Assembly: GCF_001613045.1 (NCBI RefSeq)
Contig: NZ_BDBP01000015.1
Coordinates: 49,500-113,499, forward strand
Reading direction: 5' to 3'
From: Nocardia lijiangensis NBRC 108240
Lineage (GTDB): Bacteria > Actinomycetota > Actinomycetes > Mycobacteriales > Mycobacteriaceae
Length of the DNA stretch: 64,000 nucleotides
The notes below the pieces were generated by a model, which did not search any database, was not told the DNA's origin, and saw only the letters and a list, made by a program, of their open reading frames with translations. Numbering within the stretch: the first letter of the stretch is position 1; every line of letters begins with the position of its first letter. Below, one piece after another: positions 53,129-60,900 of the stretch. Position numbers and translations under genes: made by a program.

Positions 53129-53185
53129 GAGCAGGGCGTCCCGGCCGCGGCCGGGGGATCGGTGTGCCGAGGCAGGTGCAGTTTC

Positions 53186-53665
53186 TCAGCGCCGCGGCGT
53201 GCGGTGGAGTCGATGTAGTTCGCGCATCGCGCCTGCCAGTTCGGGGGCGGGGCCGTCGGTGGGGATGCCAGGGGCGACCTCGTTGATCGGCAGCGAGCGC
53301 ACCGGGGCGGGCGGAACGCCGAGGTCGCTGAGCCATTCGGTCAGCTGCGCCGCCGAGCTCGCGTAGACGATGCGACCGAGACCGGCCCAGGCGTGGGCGG
53401 CCGAGCACATCGGGCAGTGCTCGCCGGAGGTGTAGACGGTCGCGGCCGCACGTTCGGCGGGTTTCAGATGCGCGATGGACCAGTGGGCGAGCTCGAGTTC
53501 CGGATGCCGCGTCGGGTCACCGCCGCCTTCCTCGTTCCTCGCCTCCGCGACGGCCCGGCCCCTGCTGACGAGGAGCGAGCCGAACGGCGCGTTCCCGCTG
53601 TCCAGCGCCTCCCGGGCCAAGTCCACGCAGCGTCGCAGGTAGCGGAGATCGGCATCGTCGAGCAT
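53186..53665 (-). CDS. Nucleoside/cytidine deaminase-like protein
   Basis: This 159-residue CDA-fold protein has the zinc site with HPE in [12 protein letters not shown] (H54, E56) and CPMC in [13 protein letters not shown] (C84, C87). Members of this guanine/tRNA-adenosine deaminase group remove amino groups from purines or related bases. The C-terminal part ([27 protein letters not shown]) resembles guanine-deaminase-like homologues rather than TadA. It is monocistronic. The exact substrate is not evident. Confidence 0.86.
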   Translation of the reverse strand: MLDDADLRYLRRCVDLAREALDSGNAPFGSLLVSRGRAVAEARNEEGGGDPTRHPELELAHWSIAHLKPAERAAATVYTSGEHCPMCSAAHAWAGLGRIVYASSAAQLTEWLSDLGVPPAPVRSLPINEVAPGIPTDGPAPELAGAMRELHRLHRTPRR

Positions 53666-53851
53666 GGTCCGAGCCTATGCGCCCGCGAAGTTTGCCGGTG
53701 GTGAACTGTGGCTGATCCACACGGGACCGGCGTCGGCCCCCGGGAGAGCCGCGCTTCATTGCACTATTTGGATATGCGCATCCATCGATGAGTTCTTTGG
53801 ATCGGTGGGTGTCGCGAGCGTCGGGTAGCACTGCGCAAGGAGGGAAAGGGG

Positions 53852-54682
53852 TCAGCCCGACGTGCGCCGAGTGGCGGCGAGCGAGCCGAGCAGCGCCAGC
53901 GCTTCGGCGCTCGGTGTGGACGGTTCGGCGTGGTAGACGACCAGTTCTTGGCCGGGACTGGATCGTACGTCGAAGGTCTGCATGGTCAGCTCGAGCGGTC
54001 CCACGTCGGAGTGGATGAAGCGCTTGCGCTCCAACGATTTTCCGCGCGCGTCGTGGCGGGACCAGAGTTCGGTGAACTCGGGGCTCGCGTCCAGCAGTTC
54101 GGTGAGCACCTGGCCGACGCGCGGATCGTGCGGCGCCGCACCGTGTCCCAAGCGGAAACCGGCGACGACGTTGCGGGCCACGGCGGGCCAGTCGCGATAG
54201 AAGGTCCGCGCGGCCGGGTCGGTGAACACGGCGCGCAGCAGGTTGCGGGAGTGGGGCCAGCCGGAGAAGAGCGCGTCGGCGATGGCGTTGGCGGCCAAGA
54301 CGTCGTAGGCGCGGTTGTAGACGATCGCAGGATTGTTCGGCCAGGCGTCGACCAGCTCGAGCAGGCTGGGGTCGACGCGGCCGTCGGCCGCCACGTGTGC
54401 GCGCGGACTGAGGCCGGCGAGGCGGAACAAGTGCAGGCGAGCGTCCTCGTCCAGGTGCAGAGCGGCGGCGAGCGCGTCCACGACCTGGGCCGACGGCCGT
54501 CGCTCCCGGCCCTGTTCGAGGCGGGTGTAGTAGTCCATGCTGACCCCGGCGAGCAGCGCCACCTCCTCGCGGCGCAAGCCGGGCACGCGACGGTATCCGC
54601 CCGCCACCGGCAGGTGGATTCGGGACGGAGCGACCTGTTCGCGCCGGGCGCGCAGATACGCCCCGAGTTCGGTTTCGGCCAT
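53852..54682 (-). CDS. MmyB-like HTH regulator
   Basis: The 276-residue protein has an N-terminal XRE HTH (LGAYLRARREQV, RREEVALLAGVSMDYYTRLEQGRERRPSAQVVDALAAAL) followed by the MmyB ligand-binding domain (DARLHLFRLAGLSP, VDAWPNNPAIVYNRAYDVLAANAIADALF, DWPAVARNVVAGFRLGHGAAPHDPRVGQVLTELL). Such regulators usually control a divergent oxidoreductase; here a divergent SDR lies 188 bases away, a classical pairing. The ligand is unknown. Confidence 0.9.
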   Translation of the reverse strand: MAETELGAYLRARREQVAPSRIHLPVAGGYRRVPGLRREEVALLAGVSMDYYTRLEQGRERRPSAQVVDALAAALHLDEDARLHLFRLAGLSPRAHVAADGRVDPSLLELVDAWPNNPAIVYNRAYDVLAANAIADALFSGWPHSRNLLRAVFTDPAARTFYRDWPAVARNVVAGFRLGHGAAPHDPRVGQVLTELLDASPEFTELWSRHDARGKSLERKRFIHSDVGPLELTMQTFDVRSSPGQELVVYHAEPSTPSAEALALLGSLAATRRTSG

Positions 54683-54869
54683 GTTCGCATCGTAGGGCGC
54701 GATCCGGCCGAGATCCGGGGTGCGTTACTCCCAGGAACATTCCGGTCTCCCGGTGGTGGCCACCGGCTTCGAGAGTGGACAGGCGTCGACCACACGGTCG
54801 ACCTGATGTCCGGCCGAATCGCATTCCACCCGGCGGACATCCGTGAACATTGCACTGCAGGGAGAGACC

Positions 54870-55586
54870 ATGACAGACTCCGTCGCCCTCGTCACCGGCG
54901 CGAGCAGCGGCATCGGGCGTGCGGTCGCGCGGCGGCTGGCCGCCGACGGCATGCGCGTCGTCGCGGCCGCGCGGCGCGTCGACCGTTTGCACGAACTCGC
55001 CGAGGACAGCGGGGGCGCGATCGAACCGCGTGCCCTCGACGTCACCGATCGGGATGCTGTCCGCGCCGCCGTCGACGACGTCGTCGCACGGCACGGCCGG
55101 CTCGATGTCCTGGTCGCCAACGCGGGGGTGATGCCGCTGTCGCGCCTGGACGCCGGCTTGGTCGACGAATGGGACCGGATGATCGACGTCAACATCCGCG
55201 GCTTGCTGCACGGTATCGCGGCCGCGCTCCCGCACTTCCTCGCGACAGGCAGCGGCCACCTGGTGACGGTGGCGTCGATCGGAGCGCATGCCGTCAGTCC
55301 GACCGCGGCCGTGTACTGCGGAACCAAGTACGCGGCGTGGGCCATCACCGAGGGCCTGCGGCTGGAGGCGCCGCCCGGCATCCGGGTCACCACGATCTCG
55401 CCGGGCGTGGTGCACAGCGAGCTGGCCGACACCATCAGCGACCCGCACGCCAAGGCGGTCATGACCGAGTACCGCAAGCACGCGATCGCGCCCGAGTCGA
55501 TCGCCGAGGCCGTCGCCTACGCGGTGGGGCAACCGCCGGACGTCGACGTCAACGAGATCATCGTCCGCCCGGTCCAGCAGCGCTGA
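54870..55586 (+). CDS. SDR family oxidoreductase
   Basis: The 238-residue short-chain dehydrogenase begins MTDSVALVTGASSGIGRAVARRL with TGASSGIG at 9-16; VANAG is the fourth-strand motif, TVASIGAH carries the serine and YCGTK the Tyr/Lys pair. ATG 54870 is chosen because CAGGGAGAGACC lies upstream; an in-frame ATG at 54843 is less likely. It is divergent from the MmyB-like regulator, which probably controls it. Confidence 0.91.
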   Translation: MTDSVALVTGASSGIGRAVARRLAADGMRVVAAARRVDRLHELAEDSGGAIEPRALDVTDRDAVRAAVDDVVARHGRLDVLVANAGVMPLSRLDAGLVDEWDRMIDVNIRGLLHGIAAALPHFLATGSGHLVTVASIGAHAVSPTAAVYCGTKYAAWAITEGLRLEAPPGIRVTTISPGVVHSELADTISDPHAKAVMTEYRKHAIAPESIAEAVAYAVGQPPDVDVNEIIVRPVQQR

Positions 55587-55613
55587 GGTGCGCCCGGGGC
55601 AACGGCGGGCGCC
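55587..55613 (+). terminator. Hairpin after the SDR
   Basis: GGTGC-G-CCCG pairs with CGGGCGCC (one G-U pair and one bulge), directly past the stop codon. Confidence 0.35.
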
Positions 55614-56216
55614 ATCGCCGCGTTCGGTGCCGCCGCCCCGGGATTCCGCCTGGCAGCGGCTATGGGCGGGGCATTGCCCTCACGGCGCTCCCGATCGCAC
55701 CCACACCGCCGATCCCGGTCGCGCGATATCGGTAACGGGCCTGTGGCCGAACACGATTCGACCGGTAGAGCATCGGCCCGTGGAGGGGACGAGCATGATG
55801 ATCGATCCGCAATGCGGTGGGGCCACACCCCGGTGTGCGGCTCCGCCCTTGCGGTCGATCGCCTGCTCTTCGTAGCGCCCGCTCGCGGCTCGGAGGTCGT
55901 CGGACGGCCGAGCGCCCAGCCCTGCTAACCCGGGGCTATCGAAACCGCCGAGGGCAACACCCGAGATCACGTCGAACGCATGCGACGGATCGACGAGCGC
56001 GAGAGACATGAATGCGAAACCCCGGCGAACCGGATCGCGTGCGGCCAAAGGTCTATCTCGAACGCGTGACATGAGGGAGGCTGGGGGTGGGTACGGCGTG
56101 CCGATCGGAGTCGTTCGGGAGCCGGAACCGTGACATCGTTCGAGGCCATTCGCTCTGTGCCCGATCCTGTGGTCGTCCGTCGACGGGCGGCGGTGGGTTC
56201 GGTGAGAGGGGAAGAA
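55614..56216. other. Gene-free stretch
   Basis: About 600 bases separate the SDR terminator from the serine hydrolase. Open frames exist on both strands, but none has a ribosome site with a recognisable protein. I see no repeat or RNA element. The last 13 bases before 56217 hold GAGAGGGGAAGAA, the ribosome site of the next gene. Confidence 0.4.
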
Positions 56217-57347
56217 ATGCGCGGCTTGACGGTGGCGGCGATGCTTGTCGTGGCGATGCTGTGCCCTGCGCCGGGTTCCGTGCACGCGGAGCCGATCGCG
56301 GCGTGGCCGAACTGGCAACCGGACCTCGACCGCGCCGTCGTCGTGTCGGGAGTGCCGGGCGCGCAGTTGGTGGTGAGCGGCGACTCCGGTGACGTGCAGC
56401 TCAACAGTGGCGTGGGCGATATCGGCACCCGGGCGCCCTTCCCCGATGGCGCGCAGATGCGGATCGCGAGCAACACCAAGGCATTCGTCGCCGCCGTCGC
56501 CCTGCAACTGGTCGCCGAGCAACGCGTCGACTTGGATCTGCCGATCGACCGATACCTGCCCGGCGTCGTCACCGGACCGGGCGGCGACGGGACTCGCATC
56601 ACCGTGCGCAATCTGCTGCAGCACACCAGCGGCATCCCCGACTACCTGGACCAGGTGGATCTCGACAGCGTCGCGGGGATGCAGCGCTCGCGTCCGGCGT
56701 CCGAGCTCATCCGGGTTGCACTCGATGAGCCCGCCGAGTTCGAGCCCGGCGAGCGCTGGGGCTACTCCAACACCAACTACCTGATCGTCGGTTCGTTGAT
56801 CGAGCGGGTGACCGGCCTTCCGGTGGGCGTGGAGGTCACGCGGCGGATCATCCTGCCGCTCGGACTGCAGAACACCTACTGGCCGGTGTACCCGATCGAG
56901 CAGGTGGTGCGCGGCCCGCATCCGCGCAGTTACCTCGTCAGGGGCACCGAACGCATCGACGTCACCGACATCGATCCGAACTGGGGGCTCGCCGACGGCG
57001 CGATGGTCGCCAGCGGACGGGACTTGAATCACTTCTTCATGGCATTGGTCTCGGGCCGGGTGGTCCCGCCCGCGCAACTGGAGGAGATGCGCCGGACGAT
57101 TCCGACCGGTGTGCCCTTGCTCGACTACGAGATCGGTCTCGGGCTGTTCCGGAAGGTGAACAGGTGCGGCATGGAGACGTGGGGGCACGGCGGCTCGATC
57201 ACCGGCAGCAGCGTGGTCGGCGCGGCCACCGACCGCTACGCGGTCACCGTCGCCATGAATCAGCTGCCCACCCTCGCTGCCTCGCTCGCCCTGCGCGGCA
57301 GCATCCAGGATGTGATCGACACGGTCATGTGCGATCTCGCAGGCTGA
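56217..57347 (+). CDS. Secreted serine hydrolase (beta-lactamase/D-alanyl-D-alanine carboxypeptidase-like)
   Basis: The 376-residue product starts at ATG 56217 with a strong ribosome site, then a signal peptide (LTVAAMLVVAMLCPAPGSVHA). The catalytic SxxK is SNTK (S85, K88), the second motif YSN is in WGYSNTNYLIVG (183-185), and the third is HGG in WGHGGSITGS. These are class C beta-lactamase-fold esterases or carboxypeptidases; a role in cell-wall peptide or ester hydrolysis is likely but not specific. The open frame upstream to 56130 lacks support. Confidence 0.9.
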   Translation: MRGLTVAAMLVVAMLCPAPGSVHAEPIAAWPNWQPDLDRAVVVSGVPGAQLVVSGDSGDVQLNSGVGDIGTRAPFPDGAQMRIASNTKAFVAAVALQLVAEQRVDLDLPIDRYLPGVVTGPGGDGTRITVRNLLQHTSGIPDYLDQVDLDSVAGMQRSRPASELIRVALDEPAEFEPGERWGYSNTNYLIVGSLIERVTGLPVGVEVTRRIILPLGLQNTYWPVYPIEQVVRGPHPRSYLVRGTERIDVTDIDPNWGLADGAMVASGRDLNHFFMALVSGRVVPPAQLEEMRRTIPTGVPLLDYEIGLGLFRKVNRCGMETWGHGGSITGSSVVGAATDRYAVTVAMNQLPTLAASLALRGSIQDVIDTVMCDLAG

Positions 57348-57412
57348 GTTGTCCTCCTGGCAACGAGCGTGAAACCGCTGTGCGCCGATCTGTGGGCGGG
57401 GATGATGCGAGA

Positions 57413-58048
57413 GTGGACGAGGCGACGTACCGGGAGACGAGGAACGCCCTGCACGGGGCTGCGGAACTGCTCATCGCCGGGCCGCAGTACCGGCGCGACG
57501 GGACGATCCGGCTGGGGGTGGTGCCCGGCGGGTTCGGTGGGGTGCGGCTGCCGGTGTCGGTGGATGGCACCGAACTGGTCGGGCCGTCGGGTCGCGTGCC
57601 GCTGTCCGGCAGCTACCGGCAGCTGGCGGACGCCGCGGGCATCGCGCCGGGCGCACCGGAAGGCGTGTACGCCGAGACCAGCGGGCGCGATCTCGACGCC
57701 GAGGTGCGCGTCGACGCCGAGGCCGCGGCGGTGATCGCGGACTGGTTCGCCCTCGGAGACGACGCGCTGCGCCGCCTCGCGCCCGACATCACGCCGGTGC
57801 TGTGGCCTGAGCACTTCGACCTGTCGAGCACGCTGGACGAGGTCAATTTCGGTGTGTCCCCAGGTGATTCGGCGCATCCCGGCCCGTACGCGTATGTCGG
57901 TCCGTGGGTCCGGCGCACCGGCGCATTCTGGAACGCGCCGTTCGGCGCGCTGCGCCCGCGCGAGCAGGCGCCCACCGTCGCCCAATTGCTCGAGTTCTTC
58001 GAGGAGGGCAGGGATCGCGCCGCGGCAGGTGACCAGAGCCGCTCGTGA
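57413..58048 (+). CDS. Conserved actinobacterial protein of unknown function
   Basis: From GTG 57413 the product has 211 residues: MDEATYRETRNALHGAAELLIAG, GTIRLGVVPGGFGG and DITPVLWPEHFDLSSTLDEVNFGVSPGDS, a layout common in uncharacterised actinobacterial proteins. It has no membrane or signal segment. It follows the serine hydrolase by 65 bases and ends at a strong terminator shared with the convergent porin operon. Function not inferred. Confidence 0.7.
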   Translation: MDEATYRETRNALHGAAELLIAGPQYRRDGTIRLGVVPGGFGGVRLPVSVDGTELVGPSGRVPLSGSYRQLADAAGIAPGAPEGVYAETSGRDLDAEVRVDAEAAAVIADWFALGDDALRRLAPDITPVLWPEHFDLSSTLDEVNFGVSPGDSAHPGPYAYVGPWVRRTGAFWNAPFGALRPREQAPTVAQLLEFFEEGRDRAAAGDQSRS

Positions 58049-58062
58049 GCCTGATCAGCCAA

Positions 58063-58089
58063 CGGCCGCACCGGGTTTCGGTGCGGCCG
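58063..58089. terminator. Strong bidirectional terminator
   Basis: CGGCCGCACCG and CGGTGCGGCCG are perfect 11-bp arms around GGGTT-T, between the convergent unknown gene and the MspA gene. Confidence 0.8.
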
Positions 58090-58117
58090 CACGGGATGTT
58101 CTGAGGGGATCGGATGC

Positions 58118-58789
58118 TCAGCCCAGGCTGAACGGCGCGCCCCAGACGGTGAGGTGGGAGGCGACGTTCGCGGTCTCGATTTCGACGCGGATGAAGGCCC
58201 GCGCCTGCGCGTAGCCCGCGCATCCGTTCAGCGCGATGGTGGAGTCGGCCCAGGTGACCGACCCGGTGTTGCCGCGAAAACGGTTGACGGGCTTGTGATC
58301 TTCGTTGCCGAAGTCGTCGGGGACCTCGACGTCCATGAGGTAGAAGGACCGAGTCTGGCCCGGGCCGAGCGAGAGCGCGCCGCCGGTCTCCGCGCCGACG
58401 TTCGGTCGCACGTTCTGCCCGTTGCTCCAGTTGGCCCCGCCTTCCACCCCGCCCTCCACGGCGCCGCCGGAGATGTCCACCTGACAGCCGACGGTGTAGC
58501 CGGGGATGAGCTTGCCGCCCGGCCGGTCGCCCGCCCCGGCCACCTCGACCTGCGCGCTGCCCGACACCCAGGCGTTGCGATGCAGCGGAGTGCCGCCGAG
58601 CGAGGGATTGATGGTCACCGATTCGCCGACGAGCCGGACGGTGACCACCGTGCCGTCCGACAGCGTCTGCACTTTCTCGGCGCCGGGTAGCGGCACCACC
58701 ACGTCGGCGCCCGCGGTGCCGCACGCGAGCGCGGCGACGCCGGCCGCCGCGGCCGTGACGGACCTTCCGATGTGCTTGCGACAGTTCAT
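58118..58789 (-). CDS. MspA-family outer-membrane porin
   Basis: The 223-residue product has a signal peptide (AAAAGVAALACGTAGA-D) and the MspA pattern: DVVVPLPGAEKVQTLSDGTVVTVRLVGESVTINPSLGGTPLHRNAWVSG, GYTVGCQVDISGG and LNGCAGYAQARAFIRVEIET near the end. MspA-type proteins form octameric pores in the mycomembrane. It starts 28 bases after the stop of the DHA2 exporter gene, so porin, exporter and the Ddn-type reductase belong to one transcript, which is unusual. Confidence 0.92.
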   Translation of the reverse strand: MNCRKHIGRSVTAAAAGVAALACGTAGADVVVPLPGAEKVQTLSDGTVVTVRLVGESVTINPSLGGTPLHRNAWVSGSAQVEVAGAGDRPGGKLIPGYTVGCQVDISGGAVEGGVEGGANWSNGQNVRPNVGAETGGALSLGPGQTRSFYLMDVEVPDDFGNEDHKPVNRFRGNTGSVTWADSTIALNGCAGYAQARAFIRVEIETANVASHLTVWGAPFSLG

Positions 58790-58817
58790 GTCTCTCCTTG
58801 TGAAGGCACCCGCCCGG

Positions 58818-60392
58818 TCAGGCCGGGATGGGTGCGTCGTCGTGTTCGGGTGCGGCCGGATCCTGGACGAAATCCTGGCGGCGGATCAGCACGAGCGCCG
58901 CCGCGCCGACGATCACGCTGGCGAGGCCGCCGATGGTCGCCACGGCGTGCAGGCCGGAGACGAACGCCGCGTGCGCGGCGTTGGTCAGTTCGGCGGCGTG
59001 CGCGGGGGAGGTTTCGGCCGTGAGCCGATCGATCGAGCCCGCGGCGATCGCGTCGACGGCCGCGGCGGGCACCGGCTGCCCGGACAGGCTGTCGGCGATC
59101 CTGGCGTGCGCGACCGCGCCGAGCACCGCGACGCCCAGCGCCGAACCCACCTGCTGGAAGGTCTCGTTCACCCCCGAGCCCATACCGGAGTCCTCCGGCG
59201 CGACGATGGCGACCGCGGCGTTGGCCCGCGGCGGATTGAACAGTCCCATGCCGATGCCCGCGACCAAGAACGGCAGCAGGGCCGCGGTCCAGTCGTCCTC
59301 CGGGCCGATGGAGTTCAGCAGCAGGAACCCGATGCCGGTGAGGATCAGGGCCGCGCCGATCAGCCGGTTGGTCGCCACCCGCACGCTCAATATGCCGCCG
59401 AGCACGCCCGCCACCAGCAGCATGCCGGTGAGCGGCAGGAAGCGCAGCCCGGTCTCGATCGCGGAGTGGCCGAGCACACCCTGCATCCACAGCACCCCGA
59501 ACAAGATGACCGGGATGACCGCGAAATTCAGCACGAAGGTCGCGGCCGAGAGCGCGTCGAAGGTGCGATTGGCGAACAGCCTCAGATCCAGCATCGGATG
59601 TCTGCCCCGGCGCTGCACCAGCCCGAACGCCGCGACGAACACGACGCACCCGGTGAAGCACAGAATGGAGGAGCCCGCCGTCCACCCGGCCACCGGACCG
59701 CGAATGATCCCGTACACCAACAGGAACAGCGCCGCCGAGAACAGCACGAGCCCGGCCCGGTCCACCGGCCTGCTGCCGCGCCGGGCGCTTTCGGGCACCT
59801 TCGCCAGCACCACCAGCAGCGCCAGCAGCCCGGTCGGCACGTTCAGGTAGAACACCCAGCGCCAATCGATTTCGGTGAGCGCGCCGCCGACCAGCGGACC
59901 CGCGGCGACCGAGATTCCGGTCGTCATTCCGAACAGGCCGAACGCGGTACCGCGCTCCTTACCGTGGAAGGCCGCCGCCAGCATGGCAGGGCCGACGGCG
60001 TAGAGGATGGCCGCGCCGAGGCCTTGGACGCCGCGGGAAACGTTGAGCAGCAATGCACTACCAGCGACACCGCAGGCCACTGACGCCGCGGTGAACACCA
60101 CGAGCCCGCCGGCGAACAGACTGCGCCTGCCCACCCGGTCCGCCAGCGAACCACTGGTGAGCAGGAACGCGGCCATGCCGAGCGCGTAGGCGTCCACCAC
60201 CCATTGCAGCGCGCCGAAGCTCGCCGACAGGTCGGCTTGGATGGCGGGCAGCGAGACGTTCACCACGGTGATGTCGAGGGTGAGCATGAAGGTGGACACG
60301 CACACCGTGGCGAGCACCCACCATCGGCTTGGATCTGTGACCGGTTCGTGCACCGTCGAATTCGGCGCTGTCGTGGGGCGTGTGGTGGTCAT
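58818..60392 (-). CDS. DHA2-family drug exporter
   Basis: The 524-residue transporter has about 14 hydrophobic segments. It begins WWVLATVCVSTFMLTLDITVVNVSLPAIQADL with the DHA2 first-helix motif, followed by LTSGSLADRVGRRSLFAGG, GVQGLGAAILYAVGPAML and IDWRWVFYLNVPTG. It overlaps the upstream Ddn-like gene by four bases (ATGA) and is followed closely by a porin gene. Together they could move a compound across the inner membrane and the mycomembrane. The substrate is unknown. Confidence 0.92.
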   Translation of the reverse strand: MTTTRPTTAPNSTVHEPVTDPSRWWVLATVCVSTFMLTLDITVVNVSLPAIQADLSASFGALQWVVDAYALGMAAFLLTSGSLADRVGRRSLFAGGLVVFTAASVACGVAGSALLLNVSRGVQGLGAAILYAVGPAMLAAAFHGKERGTAFGLFGMTTGISVAAGPLVGGALTEIDWRWVFYLNVPTGLLALLVVLAKVPESARRGSRPVDRAGLVLFSAALFLLVYGIIRGPVAGWTAGSSILCFTGCVVFVAAFGLVQRRGRHPMLDLRLFANRTFDALSAATFVLNFAVIPVILFGVLWMQGVLGHSAIETGLRFLPLTGMLLVAGVLGGILSVRVATNRLIGAALILTGIGFLLLNSIGPEDDWTAALLPFLVAGIGMGLFNPPRANAAVAIVAPEDSGMGSGVNETFQQVGSALGVAVLGAVAHARIADSLSGQPVPAAAVDAIAAGSIDRLTAETSPAHAAELTNAAHAAFVSGLHAVATIGGLASVIVGAAALVLIRRQDFVQDPAAPEHDDAPIPA

Positions 60393-60835
60393 GCGGTCTT
60401 GCTCCAGCCGTGCAATACGAAGACGGGGTGTTTGTGCGCCTCGGCGGCGAACTCACTCGGCGCAGAGCGCGGCGAGGCGTCGAAGTAGGGGATGGTCACC
60501 GGTGCCTTCCTGATGTACTGATGCAGCACCGCGCCCGCGCGATCGCCGTGCACCGCCTCGGCGCGTACCCGCTGTTCGTCGCCGCCGCGGTGCAGGCGGA
60601 CGAGATCGCTGGCGCGCACGTTGTGCACCCAGCCCACCTCCCCGTAGGGGGAGACGAGCCACCGCTGTCCGTCGAATTCGATGATGCGCACCGGGTTTCG
60701 GCGCGCCAGACCGCTGCGCCGACCGGTGGTCTCCAGGATGTACATGCCGTCCGGCCCCGCGCCGCGCGCGGCCAACGCCATCACGGCGCGGTTGACCACC
60801 TTGCGGACCGGACCGGCTTGGTACTGCACTGCCAT
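60389..60835 (-). CDS. Ddn-family deazaflavin (F420)-dependent nitroreductase
   Basis: The 148-residue protein is a split-barrel member of the F420-binding Ddn family: ILETTGRRSGLARRNPVRIIEFDGQRWLVSPYGEVGWVHNVRAS, with the conserved TGRRSG and WVHN segments. Its homologues reduce quinones or nitro compounds with F420H2 at the membrane. The stop overlaps the ATG of the exporter gene. It is the first gene of the exporter-porin operon. Confidence 0.91.
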   Translation of the reverse strand: MAVQYQAGPVRKVVNRAVMALAARGAGPDGMYILETTGRRSGLARRNPVRIIEFDGQRWLVSPYGEVGWVHNVRASDLVRLHRGGDEQRVRAEAVHGDRAGAVLHQYIRKAPVTIPYFDASPRSAPSEFAAEAHKHPVFVLHGWSKTA

Positions 60836-60855
60836 GCTCTATGTCCTTCCGGTAC

Positions 60856-60886
60856 GGCGGGCCCGGCCAGAGGAGCCGGGCCCGCC
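60856..60886. terminator. Strong hairpin between MMPL and Ddn genes
   Basis: GGCGGGCCCGGC and GCCGGGCCCGCC are perfect 12-bp arms around a 7-base loop, between the MMPL stop and the Ddn start, both on the minus strand. It separates the two transcription units. Confidence 0.75.
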
Positions 60887-60900
60887 GCGATACCGAACGA

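Noticed and set aside
55680..56071. Minus-strand reading of about 130 residues starting MSRVRDRPLAARDP in the gene-free stretch.
   Set aside because: Some parts look protein-like (GFAFMSLALVDPSHAFDVI), but there is no good ribosome site, no recognised family, and Arg/Gly-rich ends; not supported enough to annotate.
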